NCBI GenBank assembly: GCA_016293845.1
Contig: JAEDDH010000017.1
Span: forward strand, 19,717-83,716
Source of the DNA: Bacteroidales bacterium
Lineage (GTDB): Bacteria; Bacteroidota; Bacteroidia; Bacteroidales; UBA3824
Direction of reading: 5' to 3'
DNA length: 64,000 nt
Below are positions 35,924-45,187 of this stretch, piece by piece. How positions within the stretch are numbered: the first letter of the stretch is position 1; every line of letters starts with the position of its first letter. The translations under genes and the position numbers were made by a program. A model generated the notes under the pieces. That model did not search any database, was not told the DNA's origin, and was given only the letters and a program-made list of their open reading frames with translations.

Positions 35924-36937
35924 CTAATGTTTAAAACGAGAAAGGAATTTCATATCGTTTTCAAAAAACATACGGATGTCGGTAACGCCGTAGCGGAGCA
36001 TTGCAGTACGCTCTATGCCCATACCGAATGCAAATCCCGAATAAACCTCGGGGTCGATACCGCAGCTACGCAAAACGTTGGGGTGAACCATTCCGCAGCC
36101 GAGAATTTCGAGCCATCCTGTGCCTTTGCATATTGCGCAGCCCTTGCCGCCGCAGATAGAGCACGAAACGTCCATTTCGGCGCTCGGTTCGGTAAAGGGG
36201 AAGTACGACGGACGAAGACGAATCTCAGTTTTTTCGCCGTAAAATTCTTTGGCAAAATACATTAGCGTTTGTTTAAGGTCGGCAAACGAAACGTTTTTAT
36301 CAATATAAAGACCTTCTACCTGATGAAAAATGCAATGCGAGCGAGCCGATACAGCCTCGTTGCGGAACACACGTCCAGGAACAAGCACACGGATAGGCGG
36401 CTGCTGTTTTTCCATTACCCTAACCTGACCGCCCGAAGTGTGGGTGCGGAGAAGAATGTCGGGGTCGGTTTCTATAAAGAATGTATCCTGCATATCGCGT
36501 GCGGGGTGCTCGGGCGGGAAGTTGAGGGCGGTAAAATTGTGATAATCGTCTTCAATTTCCTGACCTTCGGCAACGGTAAAACCAAGGCGTCCAAATATTT
36601 CGATAATCTCGTTTTTTACCATTGTGATTGGGTGGTGCGAACCGAGAGCGATATTAGGACCGGGCAGCGATGTGTCGAGGTCGGCAGGCTTAGACGAATC
36701 CTCCTCAGAGCGTTCCTTAGCCTCCTGAATTTTTTGTTCTACTAACTGTTTAAGAGTGTTGATTTTTTGACCGAAGTCTTTTTTCTGCTCCGAGGGAACG
36801 TTTTTAAACTCGGCAAAAATCTCGTTTAGGATGCCTTTCTTAGCCAAAAACTTCAAACGGAGTTCTTCGGCCTTGGCAGCGGTTTCTGCTTTAAAATTTT
36901 TTACTTCCTCAATGAAGTCTGCAAGTTTCTCAATCAT
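35924..36937 (-). CDS. pheS: Phenylalanyl-tRNA synthetase alpha subunit
   Basis: A 337-residue class II synthetase subunit. It has the N-terminal coiled coil, then GSHHPITMVKNEIIEIF, FPPEHPARDMQDTFF, LLRTHTSGGQVRVM and the motif 3 region GFAFGMGIERTAMLRYG. It attaches Phe together with PheT, which is not in the window. Its start is 13 bases after the cyclophilin gene. Confidence 0.96.
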   Translation of the reverse strand: MIEKLADFIEEVKNFKAETAAKAEELRLKFLAKKGILNEIFAEFKNVPSEQKKDFGQKINTLKQLVEQKIQEAKERSEEDSSKPADLDTSLPGPNIALGSHHPITMVKNEIIEIFGRLGFTVAEGQEIEDDYHNFTALNFPPEHPARDMQDTFFIETDPDILLRTHTSGGQVRVMEKQQPPIRVLVPGRVFRNEAVSARSHCIFHQVEGLYIDKNVSFADLKQTLMYFAKEFYGEKTEIRLRPSYFPFTEPSAEMDVSCSICGGKGCAICKGTGWLEILGCGMVHPNVLRSCGIDPEVYSGFAFGMGIERTAMLRYGVTDIRMFFENDMKFLSRFKH

Positions 36938-36950
36938 TTTTTTTACTGTA

Positions 36951-37625
36951 TTATTCCACTACCGACACCTTTATAATAACAACGTCTTTTTTAGGACGGT
37001 CGGCAGTATCTGTTTCTGTTCCTGCAATTTTGTCAACGACATCAAGTCCTTCCACAACCTCGCCAAACACAGTGTATTGAGCGTCGAGAGTGGGAGTTCC
37101 GCCGATGGTTTCGTAAATTCTTTTCTGCTCGTCGGAAAATACGAATCCGTAGTTTTCCAACTGTTTGATCTGACCTTCGCTGATGGTCTTGCCGTGAACA
37201 ATATAGAACTGCGAACCGCTTGAACGGCGCTGTGGGTTACCTTGGTCGCCTGTGCGTGCTGCTGCAAGAGCGCCTTTCTTGTGGAAATACTGCGGCAAGA
37301 GTTCGGCGGGGATAGTGTATCCGGGACCGCCAGAGCCGAGATGTTTGCCTGCGTCGGCGCCTTTTGACTCGGGGTCACCGCCCTGAATCATAAAGCCTTC
37401 GATAACGCGGTGGAAAAGAAGTCCGTCGTAAAAATGCTCTTTGGCAAGTTTGATAAAATTGTCGCGGTGGAGGGGGGTGCCGTCGTAAAGTTTAATTTTC
37501 ATTGTTCCCTCCGATGTCTCCATCAGAATCATTGTTTCGTGTGTTTTATTATTCTTTTGTGCGTAAGTGCCGGCAGTTGCAGACAACAAACATAATGTTA
37601 TTACTAATATTTTTAATAGTTTCAT
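36951..37625 (-). CDS. Periplasmic cyclophilin-type peptidylprolyl isomerase
   Basis: A 224-residue protein with a signal peptide (MKLLKILVITLCLLSATAGTYAQ). Cyclophilin motifs FHRVIEGFMIQGGDP, QRRSSGSQFYIV and QYTVFGEVVEGLDVVDKI are present, with a longer middle insertion than E. coli PpiB. It should help protein folding in the periplasm. It probably forms an operon with pheS. Confidence 0.93.
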   Translation of the reverse strand: MKLLKILVITLCLLSATAGTYAQKNNKTHETMILMETSEGTMKIKLYDGTPLHRDNFIKLAKEHFYDGLLFHRVIEGFMIQGGDPESKGADAGKHLGSGGPGYTIPAELLPQYFHKKGALAAARTGDQGNPQRRSSGSQFYIVHGKTISEGQIKQLENYGFVFSDEQKRIYETIGGTPTLDAQYTVFGEVVEGLDVVDKIAGTETDTADRPKKDVVIIKVSVVE

Positions 37626-37690
37626 AGTCAGACCAATTTAGAGGTTAATAATGCGCAAATATAAGCAGATTTTTTTTAAAACAAAAAAAT

Positions 37691-38253
37691 TTACACTAAA
37701 TACCACTCTTGCAAATAATTCTGACGTGTGCCGCAGTTGGGACACGAGGTTTGAAATGCGTCGATATTGCTGCCGCAGTTTTTGCATTTGAGAGCCACGC
37801 CGCGTTCATATTGAGCCTTTGCCTCTTCCACACGCGCAAAAAACGTCGAACCCTTCAAAAATCTGGGTAATCTCGCGGCAGTTTTTGAGCAGTTGCGATT
37901 GCAATGAATAACGCTCGCCGCCCACTTCGAGCACAAACGAATCGGGGGCGTAGATATATTTTAGATGTGGATTCTTGTTGATAAGGTCTAAGAGCGAGTT
38001 TTCTTGATAAACCACTGGCTTGAAATCATTGGCAAGGTCGGGATGAACCTTCAAGATATAGTTGAAAGCGGTGTCAGACGGGTTTGTGTCGGGCGAATAG
38101 TTGCGGGGCTATCACATCAGAAATTTTCGCACTCACGGCTGATAAGGGCATTAAGGATTTAGTCCTCAGACTTCAAAACAGCGGGTCGATAACCTGCTGA
38201 GGCTGAGTTTTTGGTTGTTCCTGCGGTATTGGTGGTGGCGTGTTATCAGCCAT
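37691..38253 (-). pseudogene. Broken zinc-ribbon protein gene
   Basis: The start at 38253 (MADNTPPPIPQEQPKTQPQ) is soon out of frame. Middle pieces read NYSPDTNPSDTAFNYI and VHPDLANDFKPVVYQENS in another frame. A further shift in a T6 run near 37840 leads to ARVEEAKAQYERG and a C-terminal zinc ribbon (CKNCGSNIDAFQTSCPNCG). At least two shifts are needed to join it. The C-terminal layout resembles the intact 44447-45055 protein. The remaining 230 bp to the transporter gene contain nothing I can identify. Confidence 0.6.
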
Positions 38254-38483
38254 ATTCTTTCAAAATATAAAAGTTCAACATTGCAGATGTATGATTTATT
38301 TTGATAAAGACAAAATGATTTTTTTGCAAGAATGGTTGGTGAGGAGTTGCAATCAATGTAGTGCCGATTTGGAAATGGATGAATAGAGAAAAAAAATCCA
38401 AAAAAGGGAGCCGACGTGCGTATAGTTTTTTTAATTTTGCGGTTAGAAAAAATTAAACAAAATTAAGTAAAATCATTATAATA

Positions 38484-39938
38484 ATGGAAAAGAGTAAATT
38501 AATAAAACTCGCAATCGCATTGGGTATACCAATGATAATAGCGCTTATGCCCGCTACGGTTTTCCCGTTCGACATTTCGGTGGTGGAACAGCGCATTGTG
38601 GCAATATTCGCATTTGCCGCGTTGATGTGGATTCTGGAACCTATTCCTATTTGGACCACATCGGTAAGTATCATAGTGTTAATGTTGCTCACAACGTCTA
38701 CAAGTATGTTTAAGCCGCTATGCTATGTGCTTACTCCCGACGGAAAAATTCCTACCGAAGTAGATCCCACTTTTGGCAAAATTATTCCATATAAAGATAT
38801 TATGGCAACATTTGCCGACCCTATCATTATGCTCTTTATGGGTGGATTCGTGTTGGCAATTATTGCAAGCAAATATAAATTAGACGCCGGCATTGCCAAG
38901 GCTATACTCAAACCCTTTGGCACAAAGTCGCCGATGGTACTCTTGGGCTTTATCGTGGTAACAGCCATCTGCTCAATGTTTATGTCAAACACTGCCACCT
39001 CCGCTATGATGCTCACAATCCTTTCTCCGGTGTTGGCAACCCTTCCCACTTCGGGCAAAGGTCGCATTGCATTGGCACTCTCTATTCCCGTAGCAGCCAA
39101 CGTGGGCGGTATCGGTACTCCCATCGGAACACCTCCCAACGCTGTGGCAATGAAATTCTTAAACGATCCTGAGGGTCTCAACCTTGAAATCTCTTTTGGC
39201 GAATGGATGCTCTATATGGTTCCGCTCGCATTGATTATCCTCTTTATTGCGTGGGTTATCTTGCAGAAGATGTTCCCATTTACCCAAAAAACCATCGAGA
39301 TACACATCGAAGACGGTTTCCAACTTAAAGATACCAAATCGTGGATTGTGCTTATCACCTTTATAGTTACCATTCTTCTTTGGGTAACCGAAAAACTCAC
39401 TGGAATCAACTCTAACGTTGTGGCTTTGATACCGTTAGGCGTGTTTGCCGTAACAGGCATTTTCTCAAAAGACGACCTCAAAAAAATCGATTGGGATGTA
39501 CTTTGGCTCGTTGCTGGCGGCTTTGCAATCGGAGTTGGTCTCGAAAAAACAGGTCTCGCCGAGCACCTTGTACAAGCCATTCCGTTTGGCAGTTGGCCCA
39601 CAATGCTCATCATTATCGGTAGCGGACTTCTCTGCTGCGTAATGAGTACATTTATGAGCAACTCTGCCACCGCAGCACTTTTGATACCTATCCTCTTGGC
39701 AGTAGGCAAAAGCATTCTTCCGCTACTTGAACCCTACGGCGGTATCAGCACATTGCTTATCGGCTTGGCACTCAGCGCATCGTTTGCAATGGCACTGCCC
39801 ATCTCCACACCTCCCAACGCATTGGCATACGCCAAAGGCTTTATCAAACAAAAAGATATGGCTATGGTTGGCATCGTGGTAGGTGTAATCGCCATCGCCC
39901 TTGCCTACGTTGAATTAATAATATTCAAAGGCTTGTAG
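38484..39938 (+). CDS. DASS (SLC13) family sodium/anion symporter
   Basis: A 484-residue membrane transporter with 11-12 helices. Both inverted-repeat SNT-type sites are present: MSNTATSAMM and MSNSATAALL. The following GTPIGTPPNAVAM and ALPISTPPNALAY loops are also there. DASS members import di- or tricarboxylates or sulfate with sodium; the substrate is not clear. A TAATTTTG -7-like sequence lies at 38432-38439. It is followed by a terminator. Confidence 0.9.
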   Translation: MEKSKLIKLAIALGIPMIIALMPATVFPFDISVVEQRIVAIFAFAALMWILEPIPIWTTSVSIIVLMLLTTSTSMFKPLCYVLTPDGKIPTEVDPTFGKIIPYKDIMATFADPIIMLFMGGFVLAIIASKYKLDAGIAKAILKPFGTKSPMVLLGFIVVTAICSMFMSNTATSAMMLTILSPVLATLPTSGKGRIALALSIPVAANVGGIGTPIGTPPNAVAMKFLNDPEGLNLEISFGEWMLYMVPLALIILFIAWVILQKMFPFTQKTIEIHIEDGFQLKDTKSWIVLITFIVTILLWVTEKLTGINSNVVALIPLGVFAVTGIFSKDDLKKIDWDVLWLVAGGFAIGVGLEKTGLAEHLVQAIPFGSWPTMLIIIGSGLLCCVMSTFMSNSATAALLIPILLAVGKSILPLLEPYGGISTLLIGLALSASFAMALPISTPPNALAYAKGFIKQKDMAMVGIVVGVIAIALAYVELIIFKGL

Positions 39939-39964
39939 ATAAAAACCACACATTTATATAATAG

Positions 39965-39995
39965 ACGCGGCGAAGATTTTCGCCGCGTTTTTTTT
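39965..39995 (+). terminator. Terminator of the DASS transporter gene
   Basis: ACGCGGCGAA, a short loop, then TTCGCCGCGT running into eight Ts. Confidence 0.88.
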
Positions 39996-39999
39996 GCAA

Positions 40000-40901
40000 T
40001 TATTTTCCGTCCCCGCTCCGCAATTTCCCCGGTGTTATCCACGAATGCAGCCTAACATATTTGCAAAAAAACGATGGACTTGCAAAATTCAAAACATCGC
40101 AGATTTGCTTAATACTGAGGTCGGTGTCGCGGAGATAGTAGCGGATGTTTTCTATCGCTTGACCTGTTATCCATTCGAGAGGGGTTTTGCCAGAATGTTT
40201 TTTGCAAATAGTGGTGAGGTATTTGGGCGTAATGCACAATTGTTTGGCGTAATACTGCACACTACGGTTACGCACATCGCCCGAATGAAGAAGGTTGAGA
40301 AACCGCTGAAAATAAACCGACGGTGACGAACGCATTTTTACCGAAGGGTCGCTAACGTTTTTATTGATAGAAGCATTCATTACCCCGCATAATACCAACA
40401 AAGCCGCACGCAGTAGCGATTGAATTACTTCGTTGCTATAAAAATGTGATTGGGACCGCACTCCATTACAAGTTTTAGCATAGAATAAAAATGGTCGTAA
40501 AAGAGTATGGCGTCATCGTCGAGAGTGAAAATATTGTTGCGGTGAATGTACATAGTTTCGTTCCAAACGCTGATTTTTTTTGTGGAGAAAATTCTGCAAC
40601 ATTCTATCAGAAAGAACATAGCCTTCAACTTAAAGTAGGGACTGAGCATAAGGTCGGTGATAATGGCATTTTTGGGAACAACCGCTACTTGGTTTTTGTT
40701 AAGTTCCACCTTGTTGGAGTTCATCATTGCCGTAACACTTCCCGAAGTACACACAGCAATGCCATTGAGAGAAATAAGAGCCGAGCCAAATTCGGCAAAC
40801 TGCTTCACATCGTCTACAACAACAATATCGTTGTCGCTGTAACTCACTTTGATACAGTCGTTGTCGGTAAGGGTTGGAAGGGTTACTTCTTCTTGGCGCA
40901 T
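40000..40901 (-). pseudogene. AraC-family regulator, frameshifted
   Basis: From the ATG at 40901 (MRQEEVTLPTLTD) the N-terminal sensor-like half runs to about 40430. The C-terminal half, with the two AraC helix-turn-helix parts (YAKQLCITPKYLTTICKKHSGKTP and LSIKQICDVLNFASPSFF), continues in another frame. The break is in a T5 run (CACATTTTTATAG); one more T gives NHIFYSNEVIQS and a protein of about 300 residues. A TATCTTTG -7 lies at 40933-40926. The DNA-binding half is separated, so the gene is probably non-functional unless the shift is an error. Confidence 0.75.
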
Positions 40902-40950
40902 TTTTGTCAATTGATGAGTTTTTGTCAAAGATATTGAATCGTCGTTTTGG

Positions 40951-41061
40951 ATGCTCGTAGGCGTTACCATCTTTGCTGGTGGCATCGGCTCGCTGATAAT
41001 GGCGGCAACAATGCTGCTTGTGGTGTATTGGAAGGCAACAGCGCAAGGAGGCTTTTACTAA
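40951..41061 (+). other. Short ORF or gene fragment with one membrane helix
   Basis: A 36-codon ORF (MLVGVTIFAGGIGSLIM...) with one hydrophobic segment, overlapping the upstream region of the AraC gene. It could be the 3' end of a lost membrane-protein gene. I do not recognise it. Confidence 0.3.
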
Positions 41062-41443
41062 ATTTTCCGCCCGAAGCCCTCGCCGCACTTGGCAACCCTA
41101 TCACCATCGCTATGATGAAAGATGGCGTTATTGGCGCGGTAACGGCTGTGCAACCTATTTTTACCGGCGGACATATTTATAACGGAAACCGTCTTGCCTA
41201 AGTGGGCGAAGATGTTAGTCAATTGCAACCAAAACTATCTGAAAACGATATTATTAAAACCACATCAGAATATTTTTGGCAAACGGTAAGTCTGCAAGAA
41301 AAACTCAAAACCGTCAACGCTGTGGATTCACTGCTCCAAGTAATTTATGGCGATGTAGAAACGGCTGTACTTTCGGAATGCTGTTCGCCACGGTTAACGT
41401 ACCTATTTCAGATTGGTGGGGAGGTTCGCACACTGCCAAACGT
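41061..41443 (+). pseudogene. TolC-family efflux protein remnant
   Basis: Readable pieces are IGAVTAVQPIFTGGHIYNGNRLA, an in-frame TAA (41199-41201) where homologues have Lys, and VGEDVSQLQPKLSENDI...SLQEKLKTVNAVDSLL. After a large internal deletion and frame change comes MLFATVNVPISDWWGGSH. All match the TolC-type outer-membrane efflux proteins of Bacteroidales. There is no start and most of the gene is gone. Confidence 0.65.
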
Positions 41444-41686
41444 GCCGACACCTTTTACAATGTACAAAACACTCAATTGGTGCCACGTTATATTTTTAAA
41501 TATGAAAACCGTCTTAGCGACTCGGAATTATCGAAAGACGTTGCCAGCTCAATCGACGATTATAGTTACAAAGAGTTCATTCCCGAAATAATGCCTTTTG
41601 TAAGCGAGAGCGACATAAAACTGTTAGAGGAGTTTCAGGTGGAGGATAATCCCTTTTTAGTAAAATTTAAGACCAAGGAGTTTTAA
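41444..41686 (+). pseudogene. C-terminal remnant of a 6-bladed beta-propeller lipoprotein
   Basis: It is fused in frame to the TolC fragment. The text LVPRYIFKYENRLS ... VEDNPFLVKFKTKEF resembles the C-terminus of Bacteroidales 6-bladed beta-propeller proteins ('...DNPVLV...K'). The join within one ORF shows a deletion that removed both gene ends. Confidence 0.45.
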
Positions 41687-41805
41687 TAAATATTAGCCAT
41701 TGGTAGGCAGATTATTAATGTTTCTTATAATCTTAAATTACGCTTAAACTAAACAACACACTTTAAACTTACATTTGCCGTCGGAAATAAAATTCGACAC
41801 AACAG

Positions 41806-43068
41806 ATGAAAGTACTCCTAATATCAACATCCGACCGCAAAGGTGGCGCAGCAATTGCCTGCCTGAGGTTGTTCAACGCTCTCAAAAAAAACGGTACAGA
41901 TGTAAAAATGCTTGTAAGAGACAAACTTACAAACACAGAAGGAGTATATTCTGTTAACACAAATATTTTTAAAAAGATTGTCAACAAAGCCGCATATCTT
42001 GCCGAGCGTATTCAGGTGGCTATTGCGGTAAAACTCCGCCGCAAAAACCTTTTCCGTGCCGACACTGGTAGTTTTGGTGTAATGGGCATTGCCGACCATC
42101 CGCTTGTTAAGGAAGCCGACGTTATCAACATTCATTGGACAAGCCAAGGTATGCTCTCGATTTCGGCTATCAAAAAATTGATGCTTCAAGGCAAACGGAT
42201 AGTGTTTACAATGCACGATATGCACTATTTTACAGGCATTTGTCATTACGCCAACACATGCGAAAACTATATCAAAGAGTGCGGCAACTGTCAATATCTC
42301 GGCGGAGGACGCAACAACGACCTTTCGCACAAGATTTTTGCCGCCAAAAATAGTCTTCCAGGACGCAACACTCTTAAATTTGTGGCGTGCAGCAATTGGC
42401 TTGCCGACGTTGCCAAGAAATCGGGAATGATGCACGATTGCGAAATTTTACACGCGCCAAACCCAATCGACACCGAAGTTTTCCGCCCAATGGACAAGGA
42501 AGACGCTAAAAAACGGTTTGGAATATCGTCCGACAAAAAGGTGCTTTTATGCGGAGCCGACAATTATAGCGACGACCGCAAGGGTTACAAATACCTTATT
42601 AAAGCATTGCATCACATACACAGTCAAAATCCGCAATACAACAAAAAGATAACGTTGCTGATTTTTGGCAAAGGCGACATCCGACCGTTTAAAAAACTGC
42701 CTTACGAAATTGTTCAGGCGGGATATATTAAAACCGACGCCGACCTTGCCGCTCTATATTCGGCAGGAGATGTGTACGTAAGTCCATCGTTAGAAGACAA
42801 TCTGCCCAACACCATTATGGAATCGCTTGCTTGCAGCACACCTTGCGCCGCGTTTGCCATTGGCGGAATACCCGAAATGATTGAAAACGGAGTCAACGGA
42901 CGACTTGCCAAACCCAAAGATCACGAGAGCCTTGCCGATGCCGTTATCAAAATTCTATTTGCCTACGATTCTATCAAATTGTCGCAAAACGCACGATGCA
43001 AGGTAGAATCCGAATTTTCGGAGCCCATCATCGCTATGCGCTACCATACTATTTACCGGGAGTTTTAA
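41806..43068 (+). CDS. Glycosyltransferase family 4
   Basis: A 420-residue GT-B enzyme. The N-terminus has STSDRKGGAAIACLRL and HDMHYFTGICHY. A cysteine cluster (CHYANTC...CGNCQYLG, near 145-165) is typical of a Bacteroidota subgroup. The donor domain has VYVSPSLEDNLPNTIMESLAC (near 325) with the E-x7-E pair. A TACATTTG -7 lies at 41770-41777. It probably acts in surface glycan synthesis. Confidence 0.87.
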   Translation: MKVLLISTSDRKGGAAIACLRLFNALKKNGTDVKMLVRDKLTNTEGVYSVNTNIFKKIVNKAAYLAERIQVAIAVKLRRKNLFRADTGSFGVMGIADHPLVKEADVINIHWTSQGMLSISAIKKLMLQGKRIVFTMHDMHYFTGICHYANTCENYIKECGNCQYLGGGRNNDLSHKIFAAKNSLPGRNTLKFVACSNWLADVAKKSGMMHDCEILHAPNPIDTEVFRPMDKEDAKKRFGISSDKKVLLCGADNYSDDRKGYKYLIKALHHIHSQNPQYNKKITLLIFGKGDIRPFKKLPYEIVQAGYIKTDADLAALYSAGDVYVSPSLEDNLPNTIMESLACSTPCAAFAIGGIPEMIENGVNGRLAKPKDHESLADAVIKILFAYDSIKLSQNARCKVESEFSEPIIAMRYHTIYREF

Positions 43069-43724
43069 TCTACATAAGTATTTTCCTCGTCGTTGTTGTT
43101 GCTGCGATTTTCGTTGCCTATAACATCAAACTTAATATTGTTGTTGTTTTGTGGAACAGCCCCGCCTTGATAAGAAGCGTTTTTGTATTTTTCGATCCAT
43201 GCGGGGTCTTCCATATCGTGAAGAAGCATAAATGCCATCAAGCCGTAGCAGTAGTCGCTTATTTTAAAAATGCCGTATTTTTTGAGGATAGCCATCTGCG
43301 CTTCGGAGGGCAAAACGGGAATAGAATCGTTGGTGCTCCATCCTTGTTCGGGCTTATCTTGCGTGGCGTAGGGATATTCGGTGTAACGGAGTTTCCAAAG
43401 GTCGCCCACGATACCGGGGTTTTTGATACCGAAATTGGCAAAATAGTCGGCACCCTGAGAGTTTGCTGCGCTACGTTCGCGACCAGCGGCACGGTTTACA
43501 AATCCGTCCATGGTAAGGTATGTGTATTTGAGCGTGCCGTCGGGATTGATATGAATCTCTACAAAACGCTCCAAGAGGTTGCTACCGGGCAAAAGGCAGA
43601 AACCAAGAAAATCGGTATCTTGGTCGTCGGCATTTTCGCCAAAAGAAAGGTACTCTTCGTAATCCTGCGCATTAAGGCACAGAGCCGAAAGCATAAAAAC
43701 AAACGCTAATGCAAATTTTCTCAT
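43065..43724 (-). CDS. Secreted protein of unknown function
   Basis: A 219-residue protein from the ATG at 43724 (MRKFALAFVFMLSALCLNAQ), which gives a clean signal peptide; earlier in-frame codons do not. The mature part is acidic with NPDGTLKYTYLTMDG and ends in an Asn-rich, low-complexity tail (NNNNIKF...RSNNNDEEN). No family is recognised. It converges with the glycosyltransferase by a 4-bp overlap. Confidence 0.6.
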   Translation of the reverse strand: MRKFALAFVFMLSALCLNAQDYEEYLSFGENADDQDTDFLGFCLLPGSNLLERFVEIHINPDGTLKYTYLTMDGFVNRAAGRERSAANSQGADYFANFGIKNPGIVGDLWKLRYTEYPYATQDKPEQGWSTNDSIPVLPSEAQMAILKKYGIFKISDYCYGLMAFMLLHDMEDPAWIEKYKNASYQGGAVPQNNNNIKFDVIGNENRSNNNDEENTYVD

Positions 43725-43771
43725 ATTAATAAGGTTTTTATATCTTAACGCCCGCAACGGCAAAAAATTAC

Positions 43772-43815
43772 AAAAAAAGAGAGAAAACTTCGAGTGTCGG
43801 CGAAATTTTCTCTCG
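43772..43815 (-). terminator. Terminator of the CYTH gene
   Basis: On the minus strand GAGAGAAAATTTCG pairs with CGAAGTTTTCTCTC (one mismatch), followed by seven Ts. Confidence 0.85.
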
Positions 43816-43850
43816 TAAAGGTTATATAGCAAGTTATATTCAGGAACATC

Positions 43851-44345
43851 TTACACAGCCTCGCGGAGCATATCACAATACGAGAACGGAATTACATCGC
43901 GCTGCTTGATACCCATAAGGCTAAGGTAGAATTTGCAGGTTTGGAGGGTAGACGAATAGTTTTCGTCGTCGCTCTCAGCCTCAATTTCCACAAAATTGCC
44001 GAGTCCTTCCACTTGGTCGATATTGATTTTTACATTGTCGATAATGTAAATTTCGCGACGTTTGGTTACCACCTTGTCTAATCCGCAGGTTTTAATCAAG
44101 AGGTCTTTCATAAGACTGTTCGACACGTGGCGGTAAAGTTTTCCGGTGGTAGTCTCCTCGGTGTACTTAAATATAGTTACGGTGTTGCCACTTTCGCGAA
44201 GTTTGAGGATATGGCTGTTGTCTTTGAGGTACGAGTCGGTTTCGTTGTTGCAGCCCTGATACTTGGCGTTAACGGTTTCAAGTATTTCTTTAATACGCTC
44301 GGGGTTTTGGCAGCGTGCTTTGATTTCGATGGTGTAAGGTGTCAT
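43851..44345 (-). CDS. CYTH-domain protein (class IV adenylate cyclase-like)
   Basis: A 164-residue CYTH protein. The first strand EIKARC is the ExExK-like triphosphate site, DSYLKD and LKLRE follow, and the C-terminal VKINIDQVEGLGNFVEIE completes the tunnel. CYTH enzymes act on triphosphates (adenylate cyclase, thiamine triphosphatase or tripolyphosphatase); which reaction applies here cannot be told. It has its own terminator. Confidence 0.85.
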   Translation of the reverse strand: MTPYTIEIKARCQNPERIKEILETVNAKYQGCNNETDSYLKDNSHILKLRESGNTVTIFKYTEETTTGKLYRHVSNSLMKDLLIKTCGLDKVVTKRREIYIIDNVKINIDQVEGLGNFVEIEAESDDENYSSTLQTCKFYLSLMGIKQRDVIPFSYCDMLREAV

Positions 44346-44446
44346 AGCTGTTTAATGTTTTAGTTAATTTTGGTATATAATCATCTAAAAGACACACAAA
44401 AGCAGAGATACCCTAAACATCAAGAGCATAAAAAATGTTAATAGAT

Positions 44447-45055
44447 TCATTTCGCCTCGTACCAATACGTCCACGACCATCCGTTTAAGTTAGAAACGCT
44501 CTCTTTTGGTTTGGCGTTGCCCAAAAGATAGAGTCCACATTCGGGACAAGCACTTTCAAAGCCAGTGAGAAACTTTCCACACGCGGGACACACATTTTGC
44601 CTTGTTATACTAACGCTTGAACAAACCGGCATATCAGGCATTGGGTCAGCTACTTTGAATACAGATTTCAACACAGAGGAAATGTAGTTTTTTACCGCAA
44701 AAAAATTAGCTCCATAAAGCACAGAAAAAGTAACCGTACCCCAAAATATATATGTACTAAGATGACCTTTGAACAAAAACATACCCACAAGCAACGCTGT
44801 TAGCAAAATAATAATAAAATTTGTGTTAGAGAATCTGAAATCCACATTCAACTCCCCGATCTCAAATGTAAGGTCGTAGTGGTAACGAAAAAAACTATTG
44901 CGCACAACTGCATTATACACATTGTTTTCAAATGTATGACTAATGACAGGTAGTTTATTGTTAACAGCATTAACAAACTCCTCGGCATCAAAACCATCTC
45001 TATCAGGTATTTTTACCTGACCCGATGGAGAAAACAATGTGTCGAAAAGGTTCAT
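44447..45055 (-). CDS. Membrane protein with C-terminal zinc ribbon
   Basis: A 202-residue protein. Two membrane helices (about 79-95 and 100-118) follow a soluble N-terminal domain. A zinc ribbon (CPACGKFLTGFESACPECGLYL) lies near residue 155-180 and the C-terminus is aromatic (WSWTYWYEAK). The function is unknown; the zinc ribbon and tail recall the broken gene at 37691-38253. Confidence 0.65.
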   Translation of the reverse strand: MNLFDTLFSPSGQVKIPDRDGFDAEEFVNAVNNKLPVISHTFENNVYNAVVRNSFFRYHYDLTFEIGELNVDFRFSNTNFIIILLTALLVGMFLFKGHLSTYIFWGTVTFSVLYGANFFAVKNYISSVLKSVFKVADPMPDMPVCSSVSITRQNVCPACGKFLTGFESACPECGLYLLGNAKPKESVSNLNGWSWTYWYEAK

Positions 45056-45187
45056 CTATTTTGTAATCTTGACATAGTTTCAATGCAAAAATAAACAATA
45101 TTTCAAAAAAAACTCCCCTTCCCTCAATTTTTATTTGGCTTATTGCGCAAATATCTATACCTTTACTTTTTAAAAAGCGAAAACCGT

